From Mesorhizobium sp. ZC-5 (GTDB lineage: Bacteria > Pseudomonadota > Alphaproteobacteria > Rhizobiales > Rhizobiaceae), in the NCBI RefSeq assembly GCF_025753855.1, contig NZ_JAOWPT010000003.1, positions 62,001 through 126,000 of the forward strand: a DNA stretch of 64,000 bases, given 5' to 3'. The stretch's first letter is position 1. Each line of letters opens with the position of its first letter. The notes beneath the pieces were generated by a model, which saw only the letters and a program-made list of their open reading frames with translations, was not told the origin of the DNA and did no database searches. Of this stretch, positions 1 through 8,192 are shown piece after piece. Made by a program: the position numbers and the translations under genes.

Positions 1-475
1 GCATGGCGCGGAAAAGGCCGAGGAAATCGATGCCGAAATGCGTGAAGAAGCGCCGGTCCTCGGTGGCGAGCACGGCCTGGATCACGTGGTCGGGCATCTC
101 GTCGACGGGAACCGAATCGCGCTGGATGATGCCGCGCTGGCCGATCTCGTTGCCGTAGCGGTCCATGAAGGTCACCGCGAAATCGTCCTGGGTCCGCCAG
201 TCTCCGGCGGTTTCCTCGAAGGCAGGCAGGGCGAGCGCCAGCATGAGCACCGACCCCACGGTGCCCATTGTGAAGCCTTCGCTCAGCACCTCGGCGATTG
301 CCCGGCGCCAGCCGGTGAAGCGAAAACGCCGGAAGAAGATGGTGAGATTTTCCCAGGCCTGACTGGCCAGGAAACCGGCTTCGTAGAGGGACGAATCGAT
401 CCAGGCGTCGATAGCCAGCAGCTTGCCGGCCTTCGGCGCTCTCGGTTTTCTGCCACCTGCGGACCGGTTGTCCAT
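1..475 (-). CDS. Class A penicillin-binding protein (PBP1A-type), N-terminal part, cut by window edge
   Basis: Reading the reverse strand from the ATG at 475 gives 158 residues that run off the left edge. The order is a basic cytosolic head, an amphipathic stretch, one hydrophobic segment at about residues 66-86 that would anchor the protein in the inner membrane, and then the start of a GT51 peptidoglycan glycosyltransferase domain. The signature ATEDRRFF followed by HFGID at residues 137-150 contains the expected catalytic Glu of motif I. Family members polymerise and cross-link peptidoglycan in the periplasm, but the transpeptidase half lies outside the window, so a monofunctional enzyme is not excluded. 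The start is inferred from the basic N-terminus. Confidence 0.85.
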   Translation of the reverse strand, partial: MDNRSAGGRKPRAPKAGKLLAIDAWIDSSLYEAGFLASQAWENLTIFFRRFRFTGWRRAIAEVLSEGFTMGTVGSVLMLALALPAFEETAGDWRTQDDFAVTFMDRYGNEIGQRGIIQRDSVPVDEMPDHVIQAVLATEDRRFFTHFGIDFLGLFRAM

Positions 476-881
476 TCTGTTTCCGGCGACGTCCCTGATG
501 AAGTTTCCGCTGCCAAACCGGCAATTTCAGGGCGAAAAGTCCCAGCGTCGCCCGCGCGGCTTCCTTTTCCCCGATTTGACGATGGCCAACAAGGAAAATC
601 ACCCCGGCGCCGCGCCGATATGGAGATTAGGGTAAAGGCTGGTGCGAAGCCGCAACAAGCGGGCAGGCGGTCGCGGTTGGGCTACAGGCCAGCTCTTCAT
701 CTTCCATCGGCGGATGCCAGGCTTGCGCCGAAAGCGGCCAGCAGGATGCGAGTGATATGATGACCGTGGTGGGGCCGACAGCTGACAGTCCGATCCCGGA
801 TCTTGCCCAGCAGATAGCTGCCGTTCGGCAACCGACCTCATAGCGGCCAGTTTCTTATTTTCACCGTCAGCGGACGCACAG
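476..881. other. Intergenic stretch with no supported gene
   Basis: This stretch separates the divergent-looking 5' region of the penicillin-binding protein gene from the 3' end of the EEP protein gene. The open frames here are low-complexity Arg/Pro/Ser-rich translations with no recognisable motif, and they extend from the antisense of the penicillin-binding protein. It presumably carries the promoter of that gene, but no convincing -35/-10 pair was identified. Confidence 0.5.
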
Positions 882-1682
882 TCAGATATCGAGAACCAGC
901 GGGCAGTGGTCCGACACTTCTGGTTCGGTGACCACCGTGAAATGCCGAATTGGGACGTGTTGATTCACAAGCATGTAGTCGGCGAACTTGCCTGGCTTGC
1001 GATAGTACGAGCTTCGCGTTCCCTCGAACCCTCTGTTCGTGACCAAGTCCGTCAACCCGATCTTGGCCAGCACGGCGAAAGTTTCGCTTTCAGGCTCGAC
1101 ATTGAAGTCCCCGCACACGATCAGGGGATCGTCCGGCTCCGCGACCTGCTTCACCAAGTCAGTGAGCCTTTCAGCCTGGGCACGTCTTTCGGGGGTGTCC
1201 ATTTTTCCGCCGAGATCGCGCAGCCCATGCATGTGTCCAATGCATATCGACCGTCCCCGTGCGTAGTTATAGACGCGGATCGCATGGGCGCACCGCGACC
1301 TTGGGTGATCGCCGTACCCGTGAGGAGAAAATGACTTATGCACGAACCCTTGTGCTTGCGCCGAGATCGGCAGGGAGCGGTGAACGAACGTAGCCAGCCC
1401 CCACTGCGAAGGGACCGCCTCGTCATCATCCCAGAGCACGCCTTGGGCGGCCGGGCAGAATAGAGCAGTATGACAGGGCAGAGCAGTTGCGACGTCTTGG
1501 AAGAAATTCGCGCGTTGAGGGAGAATGTGGTCGCCGTCCCGATAGGTCAGCCAATCTTTCGCGGTCTCCGGGCTATGAACCACCTCCTGTAAGCAAAGGA
1601 CGTCGGGCTGGTCGGATTGGAGATACGATATCAACGCCTCATGTAGCTTGCCTCCCCAGCCGTTTAGACTCATGATTCTCAT
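882..1682 (-). CDS. Endonuclease/exonuclease/phosphatase (EEP) family protein
   Basis: The 266-residue protein has the EEP fold signatures in order: an N-terminal LNGWGG with the conserved Asn, LQEV with the metal-binding Glu33, a GHMHG motif, GDFN near residue 190 and a C-terminal SDHCPL. These are the catalytic and Mg-binding elements of the DNase I/exonuclease III/inositol phosphatase superfamily. No signal peptide is seen, so it is probably cytoplasmic. The substrate cannot be told from sequence; DNA, nucleotides, sugar phosphates or lipids are all possible in this superfamily. It stands alone, with no operon partners on its strand. Confidence 0.85.
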   Translation of the reverse strand: MRIMSLNGWGGKLHEALISYLQSDQPDVLCLQEVVHSPETAKDWLTYRDGDHILPQRANFFQDVATALPCHTALFCPAAQGVLWDDDEAVPSQWGLATFVHRSLPISAQAQGFVHKSFSPHGYGDHPRSRCAHAIRVYNYARGRSICIGHMHGLRDLGGKMDTPERRAQAERLTDLVKQVAEPDDPLIVCGDFNVEPESETFAVLAKIGLTDLVTNRGFEGTRSSYYRKPGKFADYMLVNQHVPIRHFTVVTEPEVSDHCPLVLDI

Positions 1683-1971
1683 TTCAACGTATTCCCAGCA
1701 TAGACATGCCTAAAGGCACCCTGTGTCTAAGGACACGATCGCGACATTGAGCCCTATAGTCGAACGTCAGCTTACGCAAACTAGCTAGAAAAGCAGCCAT
1801 GCGCTTTCCACGCAGACGAAGCTGTTCATAGTACTACTGCACGGGGCAGCAAGGAGATCGGCAGCTTTCGGGTATCCAAGTGGTAAAAGCAGCCATCATT
1901 TCATGACCTCTTGCGGACCTTCGTCCGCGCTATCAGATTACGGTCCCCAACAGATCCAAGGAGCCGAAACC

Positions 1972-2220
1972 ATGTTGAAAAACCCAGGCGTAGGACCGGC
2001 GCTGTCGGACGCGAGAGACGGCTACAACGCTGAATTTTTCAAGGCGTGTAAGTTGATTGAGAGTAAAGCGCTGAGCGAAAACCAGGCATTGTGGAACCTG
2101 ATGGTCCAGGGTGAAATCAGTCGCCTTGACACAAAAGAGCGGCTAGACACCCTCATTGGACTGCAACAAGAGTTGCTGGCGACGCAGCGCGAAATATTGG
2201 CAGAACTGAAAAAGCGATAA
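1972..2220 (+). CDS. Small protein with C-terminal coiled coil, unknown function
   Basis: A frame opens at 1903, but an AAGGAG at 1958-1963 sits eight bases before the ATG at 1972, so the 82-residue form is preferred. The last 35 residues are charged and heptad-like (repeated Leu with Glu, Lys and Gln) and should form a coiled coil, suggesting oligomerisation or partner binding. No signal peptide or catalytic motif is visible and I do not recognise the family. The surrounding DNA (about 1690-2300) looks less GC-rich than the rest of the window, which fits an accessory gene. Confidence 0.5.
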   Translation: MLKNPGVGPALSDARDGYNAEFFKACKLIESKALSENQALWNLMVQGEISRLDTKERLDTLIGLQQELLATQREILAELKKR

Positions 2221-2381
2221 CAGTATGGGGGCCGCTTGCCGACTGTCCGCTGCCAGTTTATCCAACATGAAGGCGGACACACGACCACGGATGCCAAGGT
2301 CTGGAATTGGCCCGAAGCTGAACTAGCGGGCGCAGTCGCGGCTGCTACACTTGCACGCAAGTCGAGCGGGTGATGCTGCAC

Positions 2382-3212
2382 TCATAGGAAGGGGCCAGGT
2401 GCGCCCAGAAGGATGCGCGCCCCTTCGTGGAAGTGGTTTGATGGCGGGGCCTTCAATCGAAACCGACGCAGCACGCGTTCTTCTGGTTCCACTTCCAACC
2501 TGAAATTGCCGCTCTCCAGCAAGTCGGCGATCCAATGGAGGAACTGACCGAGAGATTGCGCGAGCACCGCCTTCATATCTTCGTCGCGACCATAGATAAT
2601 GACTTGGCCTAAGCGTCCGCCAGGCCAAGGATCGAAATCGAGACCTATATGATTGCCAGAGCCGTCTCCGGTTAGCGGTATCCAGCGCGGGTTGATGTAA
2701 GATGGGTCTACCGCTCCTTGCGGCCACCCTGCCCCCGGAATTTCGTAGCGATTGCCGCCAAAGCTGGCGAGCACTTCATTCCACGACGTCCATTGCAACC
2801 GGGCCTGGTGCAGCGACAACAGCGGAAGGCCATAAATGTGGCCCCACCGGTCATCCTCTTCACCATCATGCCATCGGTACAGCTGTCGGTAGGCCCGCGG
2901 CATCTTGAGGCCAATTAGTTGCTCGAACGCATCTAGTTGCGCGTCCGTGGCCGGCGGATTCAACACATAATCGTCTGGCGGCAGGTGGGCCGCATACCAG
3001 GCGTCGAGGCGCGCAAGCACCGGTGCAATATCTTCCTCCAGCAACGGCTTCGCCTCTCCCGGTGGCCGCTCGGGACGGCTGTTCTCGCCCATGGCGGATT
3101 GCCTCGTGATTTGCTGCCTGGCGCACCTGGCAGGAAGCAATCCCGCAAGGATCAGAACTCCGAGGAGGGAGCCACCGATCAGCAGCCTACGCCTGGTCGG
3201 ATCCACTACCAA
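2382..3212 (-). CDS. SMI1/KNR4 (SUKH)-like protein with N-terminal membrane anchor
   Basis: The 276-residue protein starts with a short basic stretch and a hydrophobic segment (about residues 10-28) ending near a Cys, so it is probably membrane-anchored or exported. The central part has SMI1/KNR4 hallmarks: a helix with LPxxYRQLYRWHDG character, then WIPLTGDGSGNHIGLDFDP and a VIIYGRD strand. SUKH proteins often act as immunity proteins against polymorphic toxins, but many are free-standing, and no toxin gene is adjacent. The first codon is TTG, with GTG six bases downstream as an alternative, so the exact start is uncertain. The C-terminal 50 residues have no assigned domain. Confidence 0.75.
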   Translation of the reverse strand: MVVDPTRRRLLIGGSLLGVLILAGLLPARCARQQITRQSAMGENSRPERPPGEAKPLLEEDIAPVLARLDAWYAAHLPPDDYVLNPPATDAQLDAFEQLIGLKMPRAYRQLYRWHDGEEDDRWGHIYGLPLLSLHQARLQWTSWNEVLASFGGNRYEIPGAGWPQGAVDPSYINPRWIPLTGDGSGNHIGLDFDPWPGGRLGQVIIYGRDEDMKAVLAQSLGQFLHWIADLLESGNFRLEVEPEERVLRRFRLKAPPSNHFHEGARILLGAPGPFL

Positions 3213-3745
3213 AGACCTAGGCGCAGCCGGTCAACGCTTCGCACGCTTCAATGGCGTGGTAGATCTCCGTGTGGATCCACGATTTGCCGCCTCGATCAGT
3301 CCTTTTCGTCATCGTCAGCCACCATCCAGATTAGTGAGATTTGTGCACGTGGGCTCATCCGTGGCAACCTCTAGCACACACTCACCAGTATCCGCTTCTG
3401 CCGCAAAGGAGCCACCTCGGCTAGCTGCAGGGATGTCCGCTTCTGGACGGCGGCCACAATAACTTCAACGACCGCCATGGGGCGCAAAGCGGTCGGTTGC
3501 GCCTCGACTGGCGTAGGTGAGCAAGGGTCAGGGTTGGCCGTCGGGAGTTTGGTCGCCGCTTGCCAAATACCCAGGGGGTCAAAAATTCTTTGCACGAAAT
3601 AGGAATTTATTCTTGACACCGTGACGGTGCTCTGGTAGGTTATCGCTATCGTCGGAAAAGTGTGGGTGGCGAAGCCCACGGCTTCCGAAGGCGATACCGG
3701 AATGCTCCGGGCAAAACTCTCCCGAACCAACCATACAGGACGAAA
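3213..3745. other. Intergenic region upstream of the GTA cluster
   Basis: No supported gene lies here; the open frames on either strand are Arg/Ser-rich and lack motifs. It contains the putative GTA promoter at 3613-3641 and an untranslated leader of about 95 nt before the TerS start. The region separates the minus-strand SUKH gene from the plus-strand GTA genes, so it is a divergent intergenic region. Confidence 0.55.
3613..3641 (+). promoter_or_regulatory. Putative GTA cluster promoter with dyad in the spacer
   Basis: A perfect -35 TTGACA at 3613-3618 is separated by 17 bp from a -10-like TAGGTT at 3636-3641. The spacer overlaps a dyad at 3617-3629, CACCG-TGA-CGGTG, with perfect 5-bp arms. 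It is the only strong promoter-like pair upstream of the co-directional GTA genes. A repressor or activator binding the dyad would occlude or remodel RNA polymerase; that role is inference. Confidence 0.55.
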
Positions 3746-4348
3746 ATGCCAGCACCGATCCCGCCGGAACGGTGGGCGGCCGTGCGCGCGATCGCCGAAG
3801 GCGCGCCGCCGACCCAGCAGACCATCGCCACTGTCATGGGTGTACACCTGACCACCGTCGCCAAACGTTATGCCGATGAGAACTGGCAGGTGCTCGATTT
3901 CCGCCGCGCCGACATCGCCGCTGCCTACAAGGAATTATGGGACCGGCTGATCGGCCGTTTCCTGACCGGCGCCGAGCCTGTGGCCTACGATCCCGCGCCG
4001 GAGGACCAGGCGGTGGAGACGGCACTTGCCGCCGTCGACGACGTGCCGGCGGGGGAGTTGGCGGCGCGCATGGTGGATCTTGCCGCCCGCAGCGCCGCCC
4101 GCATCCTGGTGCGGGCCGAGGCGCGCGGCGGCGTGTTGAGCAAGGGCGACGCGGATGCGTTGAGCTCGATCGCCAAACTCTCCGAACGGATGGAGACCGT
4201 TGCCGGCAAGCATGCGGCCAAGCAGGAAGAAAAGAGCGACAATGAACTCGCCACACTCCTCGGACGCATCGACGACCGGATCGTGGAACTCGCCCGAGCC
4301 TTTGCAGAGCGGCTGGTCGCGGGAGAACGTGCCGCCGAACTGGGCTGA
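3746..4348 (+). CDS. GTA small terminase subunit (RcGTA g1-like)
   Basis: The frame opens at 3662, but the ATG at 3746 has AGGA five bases upstream and begins the conserved part, giving 200 residues. An N-terminal helix-turn-helix (about residues 17-45, TQQTIATVMGVHLTTVAKRY) fits the DNA-recognition domain of small terminases, followed by Ala/Glu-rich helices expected to oligomerise. In Rhodobacter GTA the g1 product is the TerS that feeds DNA to TerL for headful packaging. Its 3' end overlaps the start of the large terminase by about 107 bp, implying translational coupling. It is the first gene after the putative promoter. Confidence 0.75.
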   Translation: MPAPIPPERWAAVRAIAEGAPPTQQTIATVMGVHLTTVAKRYADENWQVLDFRRADIAAAYKELWDRLIGRFLTGAEPVAYDPAPEDQAVETALAAVDDVPAGELAARMVDLAARSAARILVRAEARGGVLSKGDADALSSIAKLSERMETVAGKHAAKQEEKSDNELATLLGRIDDRIVELARAFAERLVAGERAAELG

Positions 4349-5591
4349 ACCGGTTTGCGGCGAATGGTTTGGAAGCGCGCGACCGCTGCAATATCCGTTG
4401 CTGTTCGAACGACCGGTGAGCTGGTTCGTCAGCGGCGGGCGCGGCGCCGGCAAGACCCGGCTCGGCGCCGAATGGGTGAACGGGCTGGTGCACGGATTCT
4501 CGCCCTTCACCGAGCCGCGCAGGAAATACGGCCACATCGCCCTGGTCGGCGAGACGCTGGGCGACGTGCGCGAAGTGATGGTGGAGGGCGTCTCGGGAAT
4601 CCTGGCGATCTCGCGGCGCGGACGGCCGTGCCTCCAGACGGGCCGGCGCAGGCTGGTGTGGGACAACGGCGCGGTGGCGCAGTTCTTCTCCTCCGAAGAT
4701 CCCGAGAGCCTGCGGGGACCGCAGTTCGATGCCGCCTGGTGTGACGAGGCAGCGAAGTGGAAGAACGCCGAAGCCTGCTTCGACATGCTGCAGTTTGGAC
4801 TGAGGCTCGGCGAAAGGCCGCGGCAGCTGGTCACCTCGACGCCGAAACCGACGCCGCTGATCAAGCGGCTGATGGCCGACCCGGATTTCGTCAAGACGCG
4901 GATGCGGACGGCCGACAATGCGGCGAACCTGGCACGCGGCTTCCTGAAGGCGGTTCGCAGCCGCTATGGCGGCACGCGGCTCGGCAGGCAGGAGCTTGAC
5001 GGCGAGCTGATCGAGGATCGCGAGGACGCCCTGTGGTCGCGGGACATGATCGAGGAGGTCCAGACGGCACGGCCTGCCGAACTGCGCAGGATCGTGGTGG
5101 CGGTCGACCCGCCGGCGAGTTCGCTGAAGACGTCGGACGCCTGCGGCATCGTCGCCGCCGGACTGGACCGGGACGGCACCGCGATCGTGCTGGCCGACGC
5201 GACCATCCGGGCCGCCCGACCGCAGGAATGGGCGAATGCGGCGGTCGGCCTGTTCCATCGGCTCGAGGCGGATTGCCTGGTCGTCGAAATCAACCAGGGC
5301 GGCGACATGGTGGGCGCGGTGATCGCCACCGTCGACCCAGAGGTGCCGGTCAAGCCGGTGCGGGCGCGGCGTGGGAAATGGCTGCGGGCCGAACCGGTCG
5401 CAGCGCTTTATGAGCAGCGAAAAGTCCGCCACGCGGCGCGGTTCCCCGAACTGGAAGACGAAATGTGCGATTTCGGGCCGAACGGCCTGTCCAACGGGCG
5501 CTCGCCGGACCGGGTCGACGCACTGGTGTGGGCGATTACGGAACTTTTGCCGAAGTCGGCGGCGAGGCCGAGAATACGGGATTTTGGGTGA
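4242..5591 (+). CDS. GTA large terminase (RcGTA g2-like)
   Basis: The 449-residue protein carries the packaging ATPase Walker A GGRGAGKT (Lys71 with this start), a Walker B-like AAWCDEA and a C-terminal RNase H-fold nuclease with VAVDPP, VVEINQGGDM and RSPDRVDALVWA. These acidic positions match the metal-binding sites of TerL nucleases. It translocates DNA into proheads and cuts it when full. The frame extends to 4200, but the ATG at 4242 lies behind a purine-rich stretch and gives the usual length. In this gene order the portal should follow immediately, yet the next gene is DUF6107; see findings. The protein itself appears complete. Confidence 0.93.
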   Translation: MNSPHSSDASTTGSWNSPEPLQSGWSRENVPPNWAEPVCGEWFGSARPLQYPLLFERPVSWFVSGGRGAGKTRLGAEWVNGLVHGFSPFTEPRRKYGHIALVGETLGDVREVMVEGVSGILAISRRGRPCLQTGRRRLVWDNGAVAQFFSSEDPESLRGPQFDAAWCDEAAKWKNAEACFDMLQFGLRLGERPRQLVTSTPKPTPLIKRLMADPDFVKTRMRTADNAANLARGFLKAVRSRYGGTRLGRQELDGELIEDREDALWSRDMIEEVQTARPAELRRIVVAVDPPASSLKTSDACGIVAAGLDRDGTAIVLADATIRAARPQEWANAAVGLFHRLEADCLVVEINQGGDMVGAVIATVDPEVPVKPVRARRGKWLRAEPVAALYEQRKVRHAARFPELEDEMCDFGPNGLSNGRSPDRVDALVWAITELLPKSAARPRIRDFG

Positions 5592-5593
5592 AG

Positions 5594-5716
5594 GAGCAGG
5601 GGAGTGGGCAGTAGGCAGTAGGCAATAGGGATTTCGGCTGTGGCCTCCTGCCCGGAACTCCGCGCTCCTGCCGCTCTATCTCCCCGACTGCCTACTGCCT
5701 ATTCCCTACTGCCTCC
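5594..5716. repeat. Inverted heptanucleotide repeat array (GGCAGTA type) in place of the portal gene
   Basis: The left arm (5594-5630) has about three to four units of GGCAGTA/GGCAATA, and the right arm (5682-5716) has the reverse-complement units CTGCCTA, TTCCCTA and CTGCCTC. The two arms can pair into an imperfect stem of roughly 25 bp around a 50-nt loop. The array begins three bases after the terminase stop codon. No portal coding sequence remains in the 145-bp gap. Confidence 0.85.
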
Positions 5717-5736
5717 CTTATCCGGGAACCAAACCC

Positions 5737-6081
5737 ATGACCGATTTCAACGAAGCCGCCTGGCTGTGGGCGGCGCGGGGTGCTGGCGCAGTTGCCGGTT
5801 CGGCGGTGTCGCTGGCCTACATCCTGCCCAGCGGGCGCCGCGAGGCAGCACTTCGCTTCGCCGCCGGCGTGGTCTGCGGCCTCGTCTTCGGCGGCACGGC
5901 CGGACTGAAGATCGCGACGGAACTCGGCATCGCCGAAACGATCGGCAGCTTCGAACTGATGCTGATGGGATCGGCCGCGGCCAGCCTGTGCACCTGGTGG
6001 GCGCTCGGTCTCCTGGCGCGGGCTTTTGAACGGGGACGGTGGGCATGGTCGAAGAGTCGAAGGAAAAGCGATGAACGCTGA
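5737..6081 (+). CDS. DUF6107-type small membrane protein of the GTA cluster (g3.5 position)
   Basis: This 114-residue protein has hydrophobic segments at about residues 13-31, 40-58 and 75-95 and a basic C-terminal tail (KSRRKSDER), so it should be an inner-membrane protein. It occupies the position of the small gene between portal and protease in Rhodobacter GTA and resembles the DUF6107 family found at this spot in rhizobia. Its role is unknown. Its last 11 bp overlap the prohead protease start. The upstream neighbour is a repeat array where the portal should be. Confidence 0.7.
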   Translation: MTDFNEAAWLWAARGAGAVAGSAVSLAYILPSGRREAALRFAAGVVCGLVFGGTAGLKIATELGIAETIGSFELMLMGSAAASLCTWWALGLLARAFERGRWAWSKSRRKSDER

Positions 6082-6769
6082 CTGGATCACCCGCCTGTGC
6101 GAGAGGAAATTCGTCGGGCTTGTCGTCGATGAACTGGAGCCCAACGGCTCCTTCTCGGGTTATGCGAGCCTTTTCGGTCGCGTCGACCTGGGACGCGACG
6201 TGGTCGAACGCGGCGCGTTCGCGAAATCGCTGAGGACGCGGGGTGCGGCCGGCGTGCGCATGCTGTTCCAGCACGACCCGCGCGAACCGATCGGCACCTG
6301 GACGGAACTGCGGGAAGACGCGCGCGGGCTGTTCGTGCGCGGCAGGCTGACCGAGGGCGTCAGCCGCTCGAAGGAAGTTTTGAACCTGATCCGCGGCGGC
6401 GCGCTCGACGGGCTGTCGATCGGCTTTCGCGCCATCAGGGCGAAGAACGACGGCGCCAGCGGCGTGCGTCGGATTCTCGAGGCGGATCTCTGGGAAATCT
6501 CGGTGGTGACGTTTCCAATGCTGCCGGACGCCCGCGTCGAGCGGATCAAGGGCTTCGGGCGCGGACGTCCGCTGCCGACGACACGCGAATTCGAACGCTG
6601 GCTCACGCGGGATGCTGGGCTGACACGCGGCGACGCCAGGGCGGTGATCGCCAAGGGGTTCGCCAACCTCGTCCGCGAGCGGGATGCCGCAAGGAATACG
6701 CCGGGCGGCATCGTCGAGATGATCCGCGCGGCGACACGCATGATCAACGGAAAGGATAGTCTTCGATGA
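6071..6769 (+). CDS. HK97-family prohead protease (RcGTA g4-like)
   Basis: A frame is open from 6026, but the ATG at 6071 has an AAGGA upstream and starts conserved sequence, giving 232 residues. Motifs of the herpesvirus-like assemblin protease are present: GYASLFGRVDLGRDVVERGAF near the N-terminus, the catalytic-type FQHDPREPIGTW (His) and GLSIGFRA (Ser in the SxGF element). It would cleave the scaffold part of the capsid protein during head maturation. The gene overlaps DUF6107 by 11 bp and the capsid gene by 4 bp (ATGA), so translation is probably coupled through the head genes. Confidence 0.9.
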   Translation: MNADWITRLCERKFVGLVVDELEPNGSFSGYASLFGRVDLGRDVVERGAFAKSLRTRGAAGVRMLFQHDPREPIGTWTELREDARGLFVRGRLTEGVSRSKEVLNLIRGGALDGLSIGFRAIRAKNDGASGVRRILEADLWEISVVTFPMLPDARVERIKGFGRGRPLPTTREFERWLTRDAGLTRGDARAVIAKGFANLVRERDAARNTPGGIVEMIRAATRMINGKDSLR

Positions 6770-8022
6770 CCAGTGACCTGCAGGCGCCGGCGCCTGAAAC
6801 CAAGGCGATCGGCAGTTTCGACCTGCCCGACGCCTTCGACGAATTCATGAACTCGTTCGAGGCGTTCAAGGACGCCAACAATGAGCGGCTGGCGCAGATC
6901 GAAAAGCGCATGACCGCCGACGTGGTGACCACCGACAAGGTCGAGCGCATCTCGCGCGTGCTCGACGAACAGAAGCGGGCGCTCGACACGATGGCGCTAA
7001 GCAAGGCCCGCCCGGTGCTCGGCCGCGAAACGCGTTCCGGCGTGCTCGACACCGAACACAAGCAGGCCTTCGACGCTTATGTGCGCAACGGCGACGACCG
7101 GCTGCTGCGTTCACTCGACACCAAGGCGATGTCGTACGGTTCGGGCCAGGACGGCGGTTATCTGGTGCCAGACGAAACCGAGGCCGAGATCGGCAAGCGG
7201 CTCGCCGCACTGTCGCCGATCCGCTCCATCGCGTCGGTGCGGCAGGTGTCCGCGGCGGTGCTGAAGAAGCCGTTCGCGATCACCGGGCCGGCGGTGGGCT
7301 GGGTAGGCGAAACGGCGGCGCGGCCGCAGACGGCGAGCTCGACGCTGGCCGAGCTGCAGTTTCCGACGATGGAACTCTACGCCATGCCGGCGGCGACGGC
7401 CTCGCTGCTGGAAGACAGCGTCGTCGATCTCGACCAGTGGATTTCGGGCGAGGTCGAGGCGGCGTTCGCCGAACAGGAGGGTGCTGCCTTCGTCAGTGGC
7501 GACGGCACCAACAAGCCGCACGGTTTCCTCGATTACACGATGGTGGCGGAAGCCAGCTGGAGCTGGGGCAATCTCGGTTATGTCGCGACCGGCGTTGCCG
7601 GCGCGCTGCCGGCGAGCAATCCGTCCGACGTGCTGATCGACACGGTCTACGCGCTGAAGGCGGGATACCGGCAGAACGCCAGCTGGGTGATGAACCGCAA
7701 GACGCAGGCCGCGATCCGCAAGCTCAAGGACGCCGACGGGAACTATCTGTGGCAGCCGCCGGCGGCAGCCGGCCAGCGGGCCATGCTGATGGGCTTTGCG
7801 CTGGTGGAGGCTGAGGACATGCCGGACGCGGCAACCGATGGGACGCCGATCGCATTCGGCGATTTCTCGCGCGGCTACCTGGTCGTCGACCGGACCGGGG
7901 TGCGCGTCTTGCGCGATCCGTATTCCGCCAAGCCCTACGTGCTGTTCTACACGACCAAGCGCGTCGGCGGCGGGGTGCAGGACTTCGACGCGATCAAGCT
8001 GTTGAAATACGGCGTGAGCTGA
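6766..8022 (+). CDS. HK97-fold major capsid protein (RcGTA g5-like)
   Basis: The 418-residue protein has a charged, coiled-coil N-terminal third (about residues 20-85), the usual cleaved scaffold domain, followed by the HK97 core. Core features include GGYLVPDETEAEI, a hydrophobic spine helix, an EQEGAAFVSGDGTNKPHGF element and a C-terminal VGGGVQDFDAIKLLKYG. It forms the GTA head shell. The start codon overlaps the protease stop. A 137-bp repeat element begins four bases after its stop, and a second class of hairpin repeat follows before the next gene. Confidence 0.95.
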   Translation: MTSDLQAPAPETKAIGSFDLPDAFDEFMNSFEAFKDANNERLAQIEKRMTADVVTTDKVERISRVLDEQKRALDTMALSKARPVLGRETRSGVLDTEHKQAFDAYVRNGDDRLLRSLDTKAMSYGSGQDGGYLVPDETEAEIGKRLAALSPIRSIASVRQVSAAVLKKPFAITGPAVGWVGETAARPQTASSTLAELQFPTMELYAMPAATASLLEDSVVDLDQWISGEVEAAFAEQEGAAFVSGDGTNKPHGFLDYTMVAEASWSWGNLGYVATGVAGALPASNPSDVLIDTVYALKAGYRQNASWVMNRKTQAAIRKLKDADGNYLWQPPAAAGQRAMLMGFALVEAEDMPDAATDGTPIAFGDFSRGYLVVDRTGVRVLRDPYSAKPYVLFYTTKRVGGGVQDFDAIKLLKYGVS

Positions 8023-8025
8023 CGG

Positions 8026-8161
8026 TTCGTCCGAAAGCCTACTCCGGCGGCCATCTGGCGCGGTTTTCTCCGCTTCCGGTGCTCACGGACTTGTATGTCC
8101 GCTGCGCTCCGGTTCTCGAAAACCACACCATATGACTCGCCGGAGCGGCTTTCGAAACGAA
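8026..8161. repeat. Palindromic intergenic element, copy A
   Basis: This 136-bp element is about 80% identical to the element at 11601-11739. Its ends form an imperfect inverted repeat: TTCGT near the left end pairs with ACGAA at the right, and CTCCGGCG pairs with CGCCGGAG. An inner hairpin is nucleated by GGAC/GTCC around a 6-nt loop near 8087-8100. It follows the capsid stop directly. The form recalls Rhizobium intergenic mosaic elements, but assignment to a named family would need a database comparison. Confidence 0.85.
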
Positions 8162-8192
8162 CCTTGGCTTTCTTCTGCGAGGTCAGCACCGC

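Noticed and set aside
38-760. A 240-codon plus-strand frame at the left edge.
   Set aside because: The minus strand encodes the GT51 motif of a penicillin-binding protein over the same bases, and the plus translation has no motif.
3834-5432. A 532-codon frame on the minus strand opposite the terminase.
   Set aside because: It is rich in Arg, Pro and His, has no motif and mirrors the codon pattern of the real terminase gene on the other strand.
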